A stretch of DNA of 64,000 bases from Colius striatus. Taxonomy: Eukaryota; Chordata; Aves; Coliiformes; Coliidae. The notes beneath the pieces were generated by a model. It was not told the DNA's origin and did no database searches. It saw nothing but the letters and a program-made list of their open reading frames with translations. The position numbers were made by a program, and so were the translations under genes. The stretch lies in assembly GCF_028858725.1 (NCBI RefSeq), contig NC_084761.1, positions 95,319,971-95,383,970 on the forward strand. The letters are read 5' to 3'. Every line of letters begins with the position of its first letter. The stretch's first letter is position 1. Shown here in pieces: positions 48,709 to 60,850 of the stretch.

Positions 48709-49074
48709 ATGAATCCTTTTCATCAAATGTAGAGTCCTGGTACAATTCCCTTTATATGAGATACTACAGTGAGGACTGACTGTAATTTCTAATTCCTGAG
48801 ATGTATCTATGGAGTGTGATGTCGTTTATTTGGTTTTGTAGGGTATGTGTAGCGTGTTGTGGGGTTGGGTTTTTTTTGTAGTTTTTGTGTTTGGTTTTGG
48901 TAGGAGTATTTTTGGTCGGGTTTTTTGGTTGTTTTGTTTTTTTAAATTGATTGGCACAGGTGCTGCCACATATTGATTTGGGAATGGCCTGTCTTGTAAA
49001 AGGGGATGGCTGATTTGCTAGCCTTATGTTTCTTTAGCAGTGGCTTAGATAATTGTGGACTGATTAGTTGAACC

Positions 49075-49114
49075 CTGTAAATTGGTGGATGTCACTGTAA
49101 ATTGGTGAATGTTA
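49075..49114. repeat. 20-bp tandem duplication
   Basis: Copies at 49075-49094 and 49095-49114 match at 18 of 20 positions (CTGTAAATTGGTGGATGTCA versus CTGTAAATTGGTGAATGTTA). Confidence 0.9.
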
Positions 49115-49896
49115 CAAGAGCTGACCTGCATGTTTCCGTCTTATTTAGGATCTTTACTATTACATGAAAGGGAAAAAAAGTACCATAATTTTGGTTATGA
49201 AGTCTGACATGGTTATTTGTCTGATGTGGTGCTGTATTAATATGATTTGATTATCCAGTCTGAGATGGTTATTTTAGATAAAAAACTGAGTTACTGTTGG
49301 GTGTTTAAAACTGGGGAGAAACATTGCTAGACTGTTAAATGGAACATATACATACCCAATAAAAAAGCAATAAGCATAAGGCTATCCTGCATTAAATTAT
49401 GATATTTTCTTTAAAGTCTATTTATACCTTATTCAGGGAATTATTCTCCAGATGGGAAACTAAACTGTGTGGGATGTAATAAAGCTTCCAGATTGTCATT
49501 CTGATCAGTGCAAAAGTCATTTATAATTTACACTAGATAGAAGAGGTTCAAAAAGGTTAGTAGTAATACATGGAACTTGCTGTATGTCACACTAAATCCT
49601 TTTTCCCTCCTGTGTAATACATAAAACAATTTTTCATGTAGCATTCTGCATTTGCAAAATTTTGTACAGTGTTATCTCTTTATCATTGTAAGAAAGTCAT
49701 TTTCTACCAACAAGGTAAGGAAATTTGTTTCTTGGAATACAAAGTCAGATGTGAGGGAAAAAATTGACTAATGTTTTTAATGTCATAATTCTGAATATAC
49801 AATATGGAAGTGAAACTTGTTGTGTTTTATAAACTCTGTATTTCCTGAAAGGTATGAGGAGATTCTGATTTTATTTTTTTCTCTTCATTCATTTCA

Positions 49897-49920
49897 CATA
49901 TATATATATATATATACACA
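49897..49920. repeat. (TA)n microsatellite
   Basis: About nine TA units passing into CACACT. Confidence 0.93.
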
Positions 49921-50102
49921 CTAGAAGTAATTCTTTTTGAAAGTTAAACTATTAGGAGATGAGAAAAATTAATTGATACAAAAGACATAACCCTAGTCCA
50001 ACAACTTTTTATATCTGGCTGAAATGAAAATAAGAAAAAAAGTTTTACAGGAAAAAAAAATGAGGGTTTTTGACCCTCAGTTTCCTCTAAATACTTCATG
50101 AT

Positions 50103-50602
50103 CTGGGATCCATCAAGAAGAATGTGGCTAGCAGGTCGAGAGAGGTTCCTTTCCTCTCTACCCTGACCTTGTGAGGCTTCATCTGGAGTTCTGTGTCCAG
50201 GTCTGGGCTCCTCAGCTCAAGAGGGACAGAGAACTTCTGGAGAGAGTCCAGTGCAGGGCCACCAAGATGCTGAAGGGGACTGGAACATCTTCCTTATGTG
50301 GAAAGGCTGTGGGAACTGGGACTGTTCAGTCTGGAGGAGACTGAGGGAGGAATCTTATTCACCACTTAAATATTTGTAAATGTTAATATCAGGAGGTTGA
50401 GGCATCCCTTTTTTCTTTTGTATGCGGTGACAGGAAAAGGGGCAATGAGATGAAGCTGGAACACAGAGTTCTATTTAAACAGAAGCAAAAACTGTTTCAC
50501 GGTTCAGGTGAGGGAGCCCTGGCCCAGGCTGCCCAGGGAGGGTGTGGAGGCTCCTTCCTTGGAGGTCTTCAAGACCCACCTGGACATGTTCCTGGGTGAC
50601 CA
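50103..50602 (+). mobile_element. CR1 LINE, truncated at both ends
   Basis: Contains GAATGTGGCTAGCAGGTCGA, CATCTGGAGTTCTGTGTCCA, GGACTGGAACATCTTCCTTA and GGCCCAGGCTGCCCAGGGAG, then stops after CACCTGGACATGTTCCTGGG without the last 80-90 bp and octamer tail seen in sister copies. CR1 copies start reverse transcription at the 3' end, so the missing 3' end suggests a later deletion. The 73-codon plus frame starting at 50508 crosses this edge and is not a gene. Confidence 0.92.
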
Positions 50603-51800
50603 GCAAGTAATTATATACTTATGTAACTGGTTTTGTAATGTTTTCATCTTTGGTTTGGGACAGGAAGAGAGGATACCTAGAAAGAATTCTTGTGAAATGC
50701 AGAATACTTTTCACACTTACCAAGTTTAGGTCCTGGTAAGGCATTTAACTAATAGAAAACTAAATCAAACTTGCTGTGTTCCTTGTTAGAGTTTCATAAC
50801 AATAACTACATCATCTTTACCTTTATGCCTGCAAAAATAATAAAGGATTTGTTAACCAATAATCTGAATTTTAAGAAGTAATGCAACAGACAGAGCATAT
50901 TTCTTGAGTTGACTTTCAAAACCTCTGAGGGATGAGGAAAATAATGCACATATGTCAGATCTTCTACCCATAGTAGTTAAAGCTAACAATGAATCAAGGA
51001 TGTGATAAATATTTATTACAAAGCTACTTAAGGTTAAGAACCTTTTCTGTGTAGAAATCTATAGAGAATAAAGGGTATACATAGTTTTCTCTCAAGACAT
51101 ATTAAGTATTTTTAGCTTGGATATTTTTAATCTAAACAGATGTATAAAGTAGGTACTAACCACCTGTAATTATAAATATGTGATATGCTTTGATGTATTA
51201 TGTAACTATAATGCAGAAATTCCACTAAATGCTACCCATACGGGACAAAAGTTGCAGAGATCTTTGCTCAATTTTAATTTTTTTTTAATATATATTTGAA
51301 ATCTAATGTTTTAACATAACTTAATAGACTGGCATCTTTGCATACACTCTGCATAAATGTCTGCCTTGTCACCAAAAGTAACGTGCAACAGGCATGTTTA
51401 TTCAACAAACATTCTTATTGCAGAACATGAAATCCTGTTACAAATCTCTTCTCTGAATTCTGTCAAACAATTTTGCATATCCTTCACCTTTGTTTTTATC
51501 TCCATATAAAAGTTGTTCTTTATTAGAGAAGTCTGGGGTTTTTTTAAGTCCTGAACACAGTCAGGATGTCTTGGAGATTGCCTTTGGAAAATGTAAGCAC
51601 ACATTCTGCCTAAATGGTGTAGGAGATGCTGGCGTTACGGTCATTCTGAAGTCATACTTAGCAGCAAGGTTAGGGGATTTTTGTGCTGCGTGTGCACGCA
51701 TGCAGGGCTACAGATTAGGTGTTCCTGGAGGGAAAGGAAAGGAGTTCTTTTTACTCTGACCTGCATAGCTCCAACTGTCTTGCTGTAGTGCTGTCACTGC
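50603..51800. other. Unique spacer between inverted CR1 copies
   Basis: About 1.2 kb of AT-rich DNA. The open frame at 51490-51759 has no recognisable domain. Confidence 0.5.
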
Positions 51801-52472
51801 ACAATCATAGAATCATAGAATAGTAGGATTGGAAGGGACCTTTAGAAATCATCTAGTCCAACCCCCCTGCAGAAGCAGGTTCACCTAGATCAGATCATAC
51901 TGAACAAGGATGCTTAGGAACCTGTCCTGGCAGGTCTTGAACACCACCAAGGAAGGAGACTCCACAACCCCTCTGAGCAGCCTGTTCCACTGCTCTGTCA
52001 TCCTCACAGCAAAATAGTTTTTTCTTATATTTAAATGGAACATTTTGTGTTGCACCTTCATCTCATTACTCCTATAGAAAAAAAGGCATGCCCCTACCTC
52101 CTGACATCCACCATTTAGATATTTATAAATAAGATTCACCCCTCAGCCTCCTCTTTTCTGGACTAAACAGTCTCAGCTCCTGCAGTCTTTCCTTGTATGA
52201 AAGATGTTCCAGTCCCCTTCAGCATCTTGGTGGCCCTGCGCTGGACTCTTTCCAGAAGTTCTCTGTTCCTCTTAAGCTGAGGAGCCCAGAACTGGACACG
52301 GGACTCCAGATGAAGCCTCACCAGGGCAGTGGAGAGGGGGAGCAGAACCTTCCTTGATCTACTGGCCACACTCTTCTTGATGTATCCCAGGATGCCATTG
52401 GCCTTCTTGGCCACGAGGGCACATTGCTGGCTCATGGTTAGTTTATTATCAGTCAGGACTCCCAGGTCTCTC
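51801..52472 (-). mobile_element. CR1 LINE, 3' part (tandem copy 1)
   Basis: The antisense tail ACAATCATAGAATCATAGAA starts it. The minus strand encodes the ORF2 tail ([55 protein letters not shown]) over about 52450-52190. It ends at the GGACTCCCAGGTCTCTC block, exactly where the next CR1 tail begins. CTGCAGAAGCA-type subfamily. Confidence 0.94.
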
Positions 52473-52563
52473 ATTGAATCATAGAATAGCGGATGTTGGA
52501 AGGGACTTTTAGAGATCATCCAGTCAATCCCCTTGCTAAAGCAGGTCCACTTAAATCAGGTCA

Positions 52564-52874
52564 CATGGTGTAGGTATAAATTTGACTTGGACCATTCAGA
52601 TATTTCCTCAGCTTGTATAAAGATGGTAGGGACAAGTTAATACAGCTGGCAAGCTACTGCCAATTATCAGAAACAGGTGCTGCGAGTTAATCAATTGGGC
52701 CCTGGGTAATCGCATGGGGAGAAGCAGCATATAAAAAAGTAGCTAGCAAAAGAAGTGTGGTTTTGATTGAACTCTGTTGGTTGCACTATGTTGTCTGTGT
52801 ATGTCTCTGTATGTGCCTTACCTAGTTTCTCTACATCTTTGGATGAATATTATTTTCACCATTGCAACTCATGG
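52564..52874. repeat. 5-bp target duplication flanking LTR insertion
   Basis: CATGG lies immediately left (52564-52568) and right (52870-52874) of the insertion. Removing the insert and one copy restores a continuous CR1 3' UTR (GGTCACATGG then GAACATG). Confidence 0.75.
52569..52869 (+). mobile_element. Probable short solo LTR inserted in CR1
   Basis: A 301-bp segment foreign to CR1. It begins TGTAGG and has a TATA box (GCATATAAAAAAG, about 52728-52740) roughly midway, as in a U3-R-U5 layout. It ends GCAACT, where a canonical LTR would end in CA, so the last base is probably mutated. The 5-bp duplication fits ERVL- or gypsy-type integration. No coding sequence is present. The orientation comes from the TATA box. 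Confidence 0.6.
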
Positions 52875-54500
52875 GAACATGTTCAGATGGGTTCTGAAAA
52901 CCTCCAGATAAGGAAGTTTTCACCACCCTCCCCACCCTCCCTGGGCAGCCTGTGCCAGGGGCCCCTCACCCTCACAATAAAATAATTTTTTCTTACGTTT
53001 AAATGGAGCTTTTTGTGTTCCAGCTTCTTTCCTTTATCCCTTGCCCTTTCACAGAATATAATAGAAAAAAAGGCATGTCCCAATCTCCTGACATCCACCA
53101 TTTAGATATTTGTAAATATTGACATCCTTCCCTCCTTCAGTCTCCTGCAAGCTGAATAGCCCCAATTCCTGCAGCCTTTCCTCATAAGGAAGATGCTCCA
53201 GTCTCCTGATCAGTTTGATGGCCCTGCACTGGTTTCTCTCCAGAAGTTCCCTGTCTCTTTTGAGCTGGGGAGACCAGAATTGGACACAGGATTCCAGATA
53301 AGACCTTACCAGGGCAGAGTAGAGGGGGAGTAGAACCTCCCTTGACCTGCTGGCCACACTCTTCTTGATGAATCCCAGAATACCATTGGCCTTCTTGGCC
53401 ACGAGGGCACCTTGCTGGCTTATTTAGTTTATTATTAACCAGGACTCCCAGGTCTCTCTGCAGAGCTGCTCTCTAGTAGGTCAGTCCCCAGCTTGTACTG
53501 GTGCATGGAGTTGTTCCTCCCCAGCTACAGGACTCTGTGCTTGTCCTTGTTGAACCTCATGAGGTTCCCCTGTGCCCAACTCTGCAGCCGGTCGAGATCC
53601 CACTGAATGGCAGCACAGCCTCTGGGGAATCAGCCAGTGCTCCCAGTTTGATGTCATCAGGGAACTTGCTGAGGGTACACTCTGTCTCCTCATCCAGGTC
53701 ATTGATGGATATATTGAACAAGACTGGCCACAGAACCAGCTGTTGTGGAACACCACTGATCGCAGACCTCCCACAAAACCTGATTACTTTAATCACCACA
53801 TTGTCAGCTCTGTCATTCAGCCTGTTCCTGATTCACCTCACTACCCTCTCATCCAAGCCACTCTGCCTGAGCTTTCTGATGAGGATGTTATGGGAAACAG
53901 TGTCAAAAGCCTTGCTGAAGTCAAAGCAGATGACATCTGCTGCTCTCCTCTCATCTAGCCAGCTAGTTACACACTCATAGAAGGCTATTGGGTGAATCTG
54001 TTGACTCTGCCTGATAACCATCTTTTCCTTTATATGTTTTTTAACAACATTGAGGATGAGATCCTTTCCAGGGATGGAGGTGAGGCTGACCTGCCTGTAG
54101 TTTCCTTGGTCATCCTCCTGCCCTTTTTGAAGACTGGAGTGACATTGGCCTTTCTCCAATCCTCAGACACCTTGCCTGTCCTCCATGATTGTTCAAAAAT
54201 GATGGAGAGCAGCTTAGCAATCACATCAGCCAATTCCCTCAGCACTCTTGGATGCATCCCCTCAGATCCCATTGAATTGAGTGTTAAACTTGCCCAACAA
54301 GCCTTTAACCTCTTTCTCAAGCTAAGTCCCCTTTTGTCCAGACCATCCTACTATCCTTGCTGGACTGAGCTTTCTGAGGGCTGGCCTTGACTGTAGAAGC
54401 TGAAGCAAAGAAGGCATTCATTAGTTTAGTCTTCTCTGCATCTTATACTCAAACCCCCAGCAAGTCCACCACAATGCCCTATGCCAGATTTTGGTTGCTG

Positions 54501-55695
54501 TCTGATGTCCTATATTGTTGTCAGGGGAGGTAGTTGGTGTTGAGGCAGAAGTATGTGGGTAGGAGGTGATAAGAAATGAGAAGACTTGCTCAGGAAGCTC
54601 AGAGACCCTAGCCTGTCATCTGATCTCTTGTGTTCCCTAGCATATGAGTCAGTTTACACGTGCAGTCCATATGATTGCCTATGTGAAGGGGCAAAGGGAA
54701 ATCTGAGCTGTTTTTGTTCACATCAGTCCTGTGGTCTTTCTGTGAGTACCTGCAAAATGTAGAAATACAAAAACTGTATATGAGTTCCTTCACAGTGATT
54801 TAAATTGAAGTAGAGAAGTTACTTTTAAGCCTTATTGTGAGCCAACAATCAGGATGATATTATTTTGTTTTTTTTCCACAGCATGCTGTGTTCAATCTCT
54901 TGCTTCTGTGGGAGCTGGATAGTTCTGATTCATCTGTCACTTTGTCAGGGTGGTGGGTTTATTTATTTTTATGATACAACCTTATTCCTTCAAAACTGCT
55001 GCATTTCCTAAGCAGTCAAAATCTGCCATATATTTGGATATTCAAATCGCATTTCCAAAGCTAGTTTTCTGTGTTTTGAAGCATTCTTTGCTCTCAGACA
55101 TGATATATCATCAGAATAGTTACTAGAGTGACTGAAAGCCACAGTGCAATGATATGAATATAATGTTTCTACAGGCATGAAACTTAATAGAGTGCTAACT
55201 GGAAAAAAACACTAACATAAAGTTGAAGAGCAGTAGTTACGAGTAGGATATTTGAGTTTCAGATGCAACTACTTTCTTCATGAGCTAAACTTTCTGCTTT
55301 AGGCTTTTGTACAAGATAATGCAGTATTGCTGAATTGCCTACGTTCAAAATGTGTGTGTGGAGAGGCTCATAATTTGTTCTTTATACTTTTCACTCAAGG
55401 GCAAAAAAATAGAGCTGAAGATTTTGGTGAGGAAACCTAAATACAATGACTTCATTAACTGCAGTAGGTATTGGATTAGGATAATAACTGCCTTCATGAG
55501 TGGGTTTGGAATTACTGCTGTGTATTCTTACCTGTGAAAGCTCAGCAAATCTAATATTGACATTACACCCCTGTGTTATAGGCCAGGTTTAGCAGAGGTA
55601 AATTGCAGTTCTGTCTTCTGGTTCATGTATACCACAGTTGGTTTCTTAAAGAAACAATGTTCATTGCATTTCATTAACAAAAAATAGAACAATAG
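54501..55695. other. Unique DNA
   Basis: No repeat, RNA gene or exon recognised beyond the CR1 limit. Confidence 0.5.
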
Positions 55696-55928
55696 TGAAT
55701 GGCCTCAGGTTGCACCAAGGGAGGTTCAGAATGCATATGAGGAGGAATTTCTTTCCTGCAAGGGTTGTCAGGCATTGGAACAGACTGAGCAGAGAGGTGC
55801 TGGAGTCATCATCCCTGGAGAGGTTTAAGAGATATTTGGATGTTGCACTTAGGGAAATGGTCTAGGACTGGGACAAAGGCTGGACTCAATAAGCTTAAAG
55901 GTTTCTTCCAGCTGAAATTATTCTATGT
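55696..55928 (+). mobile_element. CR1 LINE 3' end, old
   Basis: GCACCAAGGGAGGTTCAGA, GGAGGAATTTCTTTCCTGCA, AACAGACTGAGCAGAGAGGT, GTTTAAGAGATATTTGGATG and CTTAAAGGTTTCTTCCAGCT match an old CR1 3' region. The tail is reduced to ATTATTCTATG. Confidence 0.88.
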
Positions 55929-58900
55929 ACTATCTACTTACCTTTTTTAAAAAAAAAAATCCTGCAGATATTGGTATTTCTTTACAGATTTCAGGTTATT
56001 TTTGTTTACCAACATTGCTGTAGTGCTAGGGTCGTGAAGTCTAGAAATGCTTGCCTTTCTAATGAGGAGCAGCTTAGCTTTTTTCTGAATGTTAAATCTT
56101 AATTTTTGATAATTTATTTTAAAAATTAAAACAGGACTCCCATCTTATTTGTACAGAGCAGATTGGGATGGGAGATGTGAGCAAAGCAAGTGTTAGAGCT
56201 TTTCAGCCAGAGGGAATGTACAGTGTTTCAGTCCTCCAGAAAAGACAAAGTAAAGGATGTATATATGTGTTCTACCTTTTAAAACACAAATCTGAAAAGG
56301 GAATCTTTTAAAATCGTGGTTGTATTTTTTTAATACTAATTTGTGGTACTCATAAGCCTCAGGCAATGTTTCTATTCCTGGCTGTGCTAGGGGGCTCTCT
56401 CATTGTCTAATAGATCATTTCAATACTACTTTTCTTCTTTTTTTGCCTTGGAGGAAAAGCCCCTATCTTAACAATCTTTAGATAGATCTATCAGTTGCAC
56501 TTGCAAAATAGTACAGAGATATTTTCTGTTCTGATAAACTAAAAGAACTGGGCTAAAATCTCAGATGAAATCTAGGATTCCAGCTATTCCCTGGTTTTTT
56601 TATTTTTTGGAAGAATGTGCATTTTTTTTAAAGGCCTTGGATTTTTTTTTTTGAGAATTCTTCAAATTCTTTCCATCTGTTTTTGTCAGGTATGGTTATA
56701 AAGTCTTCTCCATCAGCATATGTTTTATTTCTTAGATATTTATTTATAGAAAACATTAATGTATCATGCAACTTTTAATCAGATTTTACAGTATTATTGC
56801 TGTGGTTTTCATGAAATGACTTATACTGAAGTATAATGCTTCCCTTGCTAATAATGCTGGTTTACACATCAAAATATAGAGTGTCTAGCTCTGCTGATGG
56901 GCATGTTTCAGTTAAGGTAGTTCAAAACTTGGCCATGATGCAAGCATTACAGTTATTTTGCTTTTCAAAAAGATACATGGATCTGCATTGGCACCCTTAG
57001 AAGCCTTCAGTTATGGTGAGCTCTGTTAAAATCCTCATGACATCATCTCAATTACTGACTCTTTATTTCCTGTTTTCTCACCTATTTTTTGGTGCCTAAG
57101 AGATTCATTAGATCTACTAGTTTACTCTCCAGGGAGTTAAATATTGCAAATTCCTGTTTGAATGAGTGCTATGAGGCCAAGACTAGTGCCTGGTGCAGCA
57201 AGAACATTGATGGATCTATAAGCAGACAGTTTAACTTGCAAATGTATACTCCTGTATGTACCATGTAGCTCATCTGTTGCTGTGAGGATGATGAGCAAAC
57301 ATTTATACTGGTCTAGAGATGCAAGAACTGTTTCTATAGAACTGCTGTTGTAACATTGGCAGTCATTTTGGTCAGCCCAAAGTGCCATCCCCAAGGTACC
57401 TGCAGTCCAATACAGAGAAAGCAATTGGATCAAGTTCAACACTGAACTCTGGGAAGGAGAGATGGAAAAGCTAGAGTCATGACTTCATCTTACCAGTGTA
57501 TGCTGTAATTATTTATTTACTTAACAATAGCTTTTCCATGGATGATAGATTAGAACTGACAGGCTCTCAAGTGATCTGTACACCTTTATGCATTTATCAC
57601 TAGAGTATCTGAGCCTAGTCCATTAAATAAACCATGTCCGTGTTCTCTCTTGCTCACTCCCTACTGTATCCAAAGAAGCAGGCTGGGGGATTTCTCTGTG
57701 CTTTTTAAATGAATGAATTTGAAGGAACTGCTGAACTTGAGCAGATCTTTGTCAGGCTTTTTATCTGGCTTAGTGATATGTGTTCACAGGCTGCTTTTAT
57801 TCCATCTGGCTCTGAAATTTTTGTTTGATTCATTTACTATAGATGTTCTTGCTCCCACCATCATGACCTCCCCTGCATCAGGCAACAATGGCATATGTTT
57901 AGGAAAGCCCAGCTTCTCAGCAAAGTATACAGAGTTGTTTCTTTTTAAAATTCTGAAAATCAGAACAGGATTCTGGCCAAGGTTCAACAAGGAAGAATCA
58001 GCACAGAACAGTATCACATACACCTGGTCATCTGTGTTCTTTCACTGACAAGATGTTGCTTGCTGTAAAAAAAACCAAAACCAACATGCATTTTTTTTTT
58101 TTCTAGGTATGTAAAAGTGGAGCTACTGAAAAGATTTGTAAGTGGCTACAGTGGTCTTTGGTCTACTTGGAAAAGAATGACATTCAGATATAGGAACTGG
58201 CTTATTAAGCTTAGTGCTCTTCTATATCTTTGTTACATGTAAGGCATTTATAACCATATTTGAGGAGAATGAGCTGAAAAGACAGATGGAGGTGACAAGA
58301 GTCTTCAGAATTGTGCAGTGAGAAGAGAGATACCTTGACTTAGAGTAATAGCTTGTGGACTATAAGATTCAGAATTCATATGTCATTGCAGTTTGTGGAG
58401 CTGTGTTCAAATCTCTTAAAGATTTTTTAACTGAATGTAAATGACAGAGATCTCAAGGAGTTATACTGACCTGGTTTACTTCCACATTCTCAAATTACAA
58501 AGATGCTAAGAAAGGCATGAGTCCCCTAGAATCAATAAGTTATTAAGAGACCTTAAGAGTTTGAAGGTAGGTTTCCATTCTTAAAGTAGACTTCATTGTA
58601 GTTAAATAGTTTTTAATATTCCTTTTATTAAAACTTTCTATCAGCAGTGAGTGACAGCTAAAAAAAAAAATGGATGATGTAATCAAAGAGAAACCACAGT
58701 AGTAAAGCAGTGTTTTTCTTGCCTATCTGGGACTTATCTGAATGTTTGAGGTTCAGCCATAGCTCTTAACTAAAAAAGCAAAGATGATACCACTATACCA
58801 ATTAATTTCTGAAGAATTTATCTGATGCACTGCAAAGTGAGCAGAAAAACTTAATATTGCATTCAGCTATATGTCTGAAGTGTCATTTTAATGAATATAT

Positions 58901-60640
58901 ACAAAATGATAAAAAGATAAACCTATGAATCTTTAGCTGCAAGAATTTACTCTTCCCAATACTCAGTGTAAGCAATTGGCCTTGTTGCCTGTCATCAGTC
59001 ATCCTTTTGGTGAGCTAAGCATGGCTAACAAAATAGTTGCTCATTTCTTATTTGGCTGATACTTTTCTGCTGTGTCAGACTTTCTTTGGATATTTAAACT
59101 GCAATCTTTTTCCAGGCTACTGTATCTTTCTCTCTGGATGTTGCAGTCAACAGAATGCAACTTTAGTTATGTTCAGTTTTCATAGTTGTCTCAAGCTCAT
59201 AGGATTACTTATACTTCCCTCATTTGGGTTTTGCCTTGTCTGGCTGGAAAATCTTTAATATGGAATTTGCTGTTCAGAGCAAGCACAAAGTGAGTTATCA
59301 AGCTACACAGAGAACACCAGCACCTTAATCTTTTAAGATTTGATATAAAGTGAAGAATAGATCATGCATTTAGGAGTGTGAAATCTAAACAGACAAGTTA
59401 AGACATGGATGCTCAGAGCAGAAGTGACTGGACTGAGAACAAAACATAAATAGTACAATTACTGGCCTTTCTATAAAGTAGATGAAAGTTGCTTCTATGA
59501 GAGCTGGTTTAAGAAAAACAAGTGAGGTAATTGAGGGATACATTCATGTATGTGAATGGACAGTGTGAGTAATTATAAAGAATGTACTTAGTGGATTTTT
59601 AACACTACTAATTTTTATAGTGTGTTCTATTCATGAAATGGTAGAGGCACCCATGGAGGTGCCAATGTAGGTATGGTCAAGGGGTTTACTCCTCTCTTGC
59701 ATGCTCTGAATGCAAGTTTACAGTGCTATGTATATGTGTCAATTGGATACATTGAAGTGTTATGTTTTGGATTTTTTTTTTTTGTTTTTTATACAAGAGC
59801 CTGCACAATATATCATTTGAGCACATCTACTCTAGTAGTTTCATTAAAATCTGATGAAAGCTGTGATAAAAAAAATGGGATTACCCTATGCAGCATAACA
59901 GACTTAACTCTTTGACCTTCAATTCATCTAGAGTTGCCTGAAGGACTAAATCACTTCTTCCAGACACAGAGTACTACCACTGACTCTTCATAAATGACAG
60001 GAATGCATTTGCTCAGTGAGGAAACTTGTGTTTTGGAGTTGAAAAATGAAAAATATTAATATAGCCCTAATATCTCCTGCTGCAAAATAAGTAGAAATGG
60101 AGACAGAGCAATATAATTTGTTCACGAAGGCAGAACATAGTGTCTTTAAACATTAAAAACATGAGTAAGCATGCAATTTTATGAGGTATATATGTATTTT
60201 TCTTGAAAAAGACAGTAATCCTGTTGGTTGATTGTAGCTAACTGGGTACATGTCTTTAAGATGTCCATCTAAGCACAAAATATTAGTTGTCTTGGATACT
60301 TGTTGGCCACTTAAATAGTTGACAGAGAAGTGGGAGAGTAGCATTTTAGAGAACACATTGGTCAGAAATACCCTCCACACTTTTTAGTAAAACTGGATCA
60401 CCATGGAACCAACTTTTCAATTATTATGGTGCCATAAAAGCACCAAAAAGTAGGATGATTTTGTGGTGTAGGAGTTGAACTCTTTTGAATATGACAGTAT
60501 GTTGTCTAGCATCTCTTCTAGTGTAAACTAAAGGCTGTCTTGAAAAGCGTTAAATGCCTTAGGGGAGGAGAGCCTGAGCTTTGAAGCCTGTTACATTTTC
60601 TTCAAAGGAAATGTATGAACCTAAGAAAAGTGCAGAACTA
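55929..60640. other. Long repeat-free block, 4.7 kb
   Basis: No CR1 or LTR recognised. The 111-codon plus frame at 57713-58048 and the 101-codon minus frame at 57137-57442 have no recognisable domain or coding-like context. Short T- and A-runs are common. Confidence 0.5.
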
Positions 60641-60850
60641 TTGAGACTGGTAAAGAGCTCTTGAGATTATGTAGTCTCATCCTTATGCTTAATGTGAGGT
60701 CACCTAGAGCAAATTGCTCATGGCCACATCAAACAGGACTTTGAGTATCTCAAAGGATGGAAACTCCACAAAATCTCTGGGCAAACATGTTCCAGTAACC
60801 TTCACAGTAGAAGGTGTTGATTCTCTTTTTTCTTTTTCTGTTCCTTGTGT
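60641..60850 (-). mobile_element. CR1 LINE fragment, highly decayed
   Basis: Antisense order GTAGTCTCATCC, GGTCACCTAGAGCAAATTGC, GGAAACTCCACAAAATCTCT, GGGCAAACATGTTCCAGTAA, CCTTCACAGTAGAAGG follows the CR1 3' UTR layout with many substitutions. No octamer tail remains. Confidence 0.7.

Larger units (their letters stand above)
48709..50102. other. Unique DNA, T/G-rich then AT-rich
   Basis: The plus strand at 48820-48950 is strongly G/T-rich. A 20-bp tandem duplication (two diverged copies from CTGTAAATTGGTG) lies at 49075-49114, and a TA microsatellite at 49897-49916. No gene seen. Confidence 0.5.
52473..54500 (-). mobile_element. CR1 LINE with RT domain remnant (tandem copy 2), split by LTR
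   Basis: The longest CR1 here, about 1.7 kb without the insert. Reading minus from about 54500 the ORF2 reverse transcriptase appears in pieces: fingers region (LRELADVIAKLLSIIFEQSW, then WRKANVTPVFKKG) at about 54290-54110; YRQVSLTSIPGK near 54100; motif A, FDFSKAFDTVSH, at 53890-53925; motif C at 53653-53664, reading Phe-Pro-Asp-Asp where CR1 usually has Phe-Ala-Asp-Asp; and the C-terminal tail at about 53400-53160. Several frameshifts separate them and the endonuclease is absent, so it is inactive. The 3' UTR is interrupted at 52569-52869. Large plus frames at 53501-54390 are antisense shadows. The left-hand (5') limit near 54420-54500 is uncertain. Confidence 0.93.

Noticed and set aside
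53501..54390. Several 130-160-codon plus frames
   Set aside because: They are antisense to the CR1 reverse transcriptase on the minus strand.
57713..58048. 111-codon plus frame in the repeat-free block
   Set aside because: No recognisable motif, no family resemblance and no splice evidence. Kept only as an unexplained frame.
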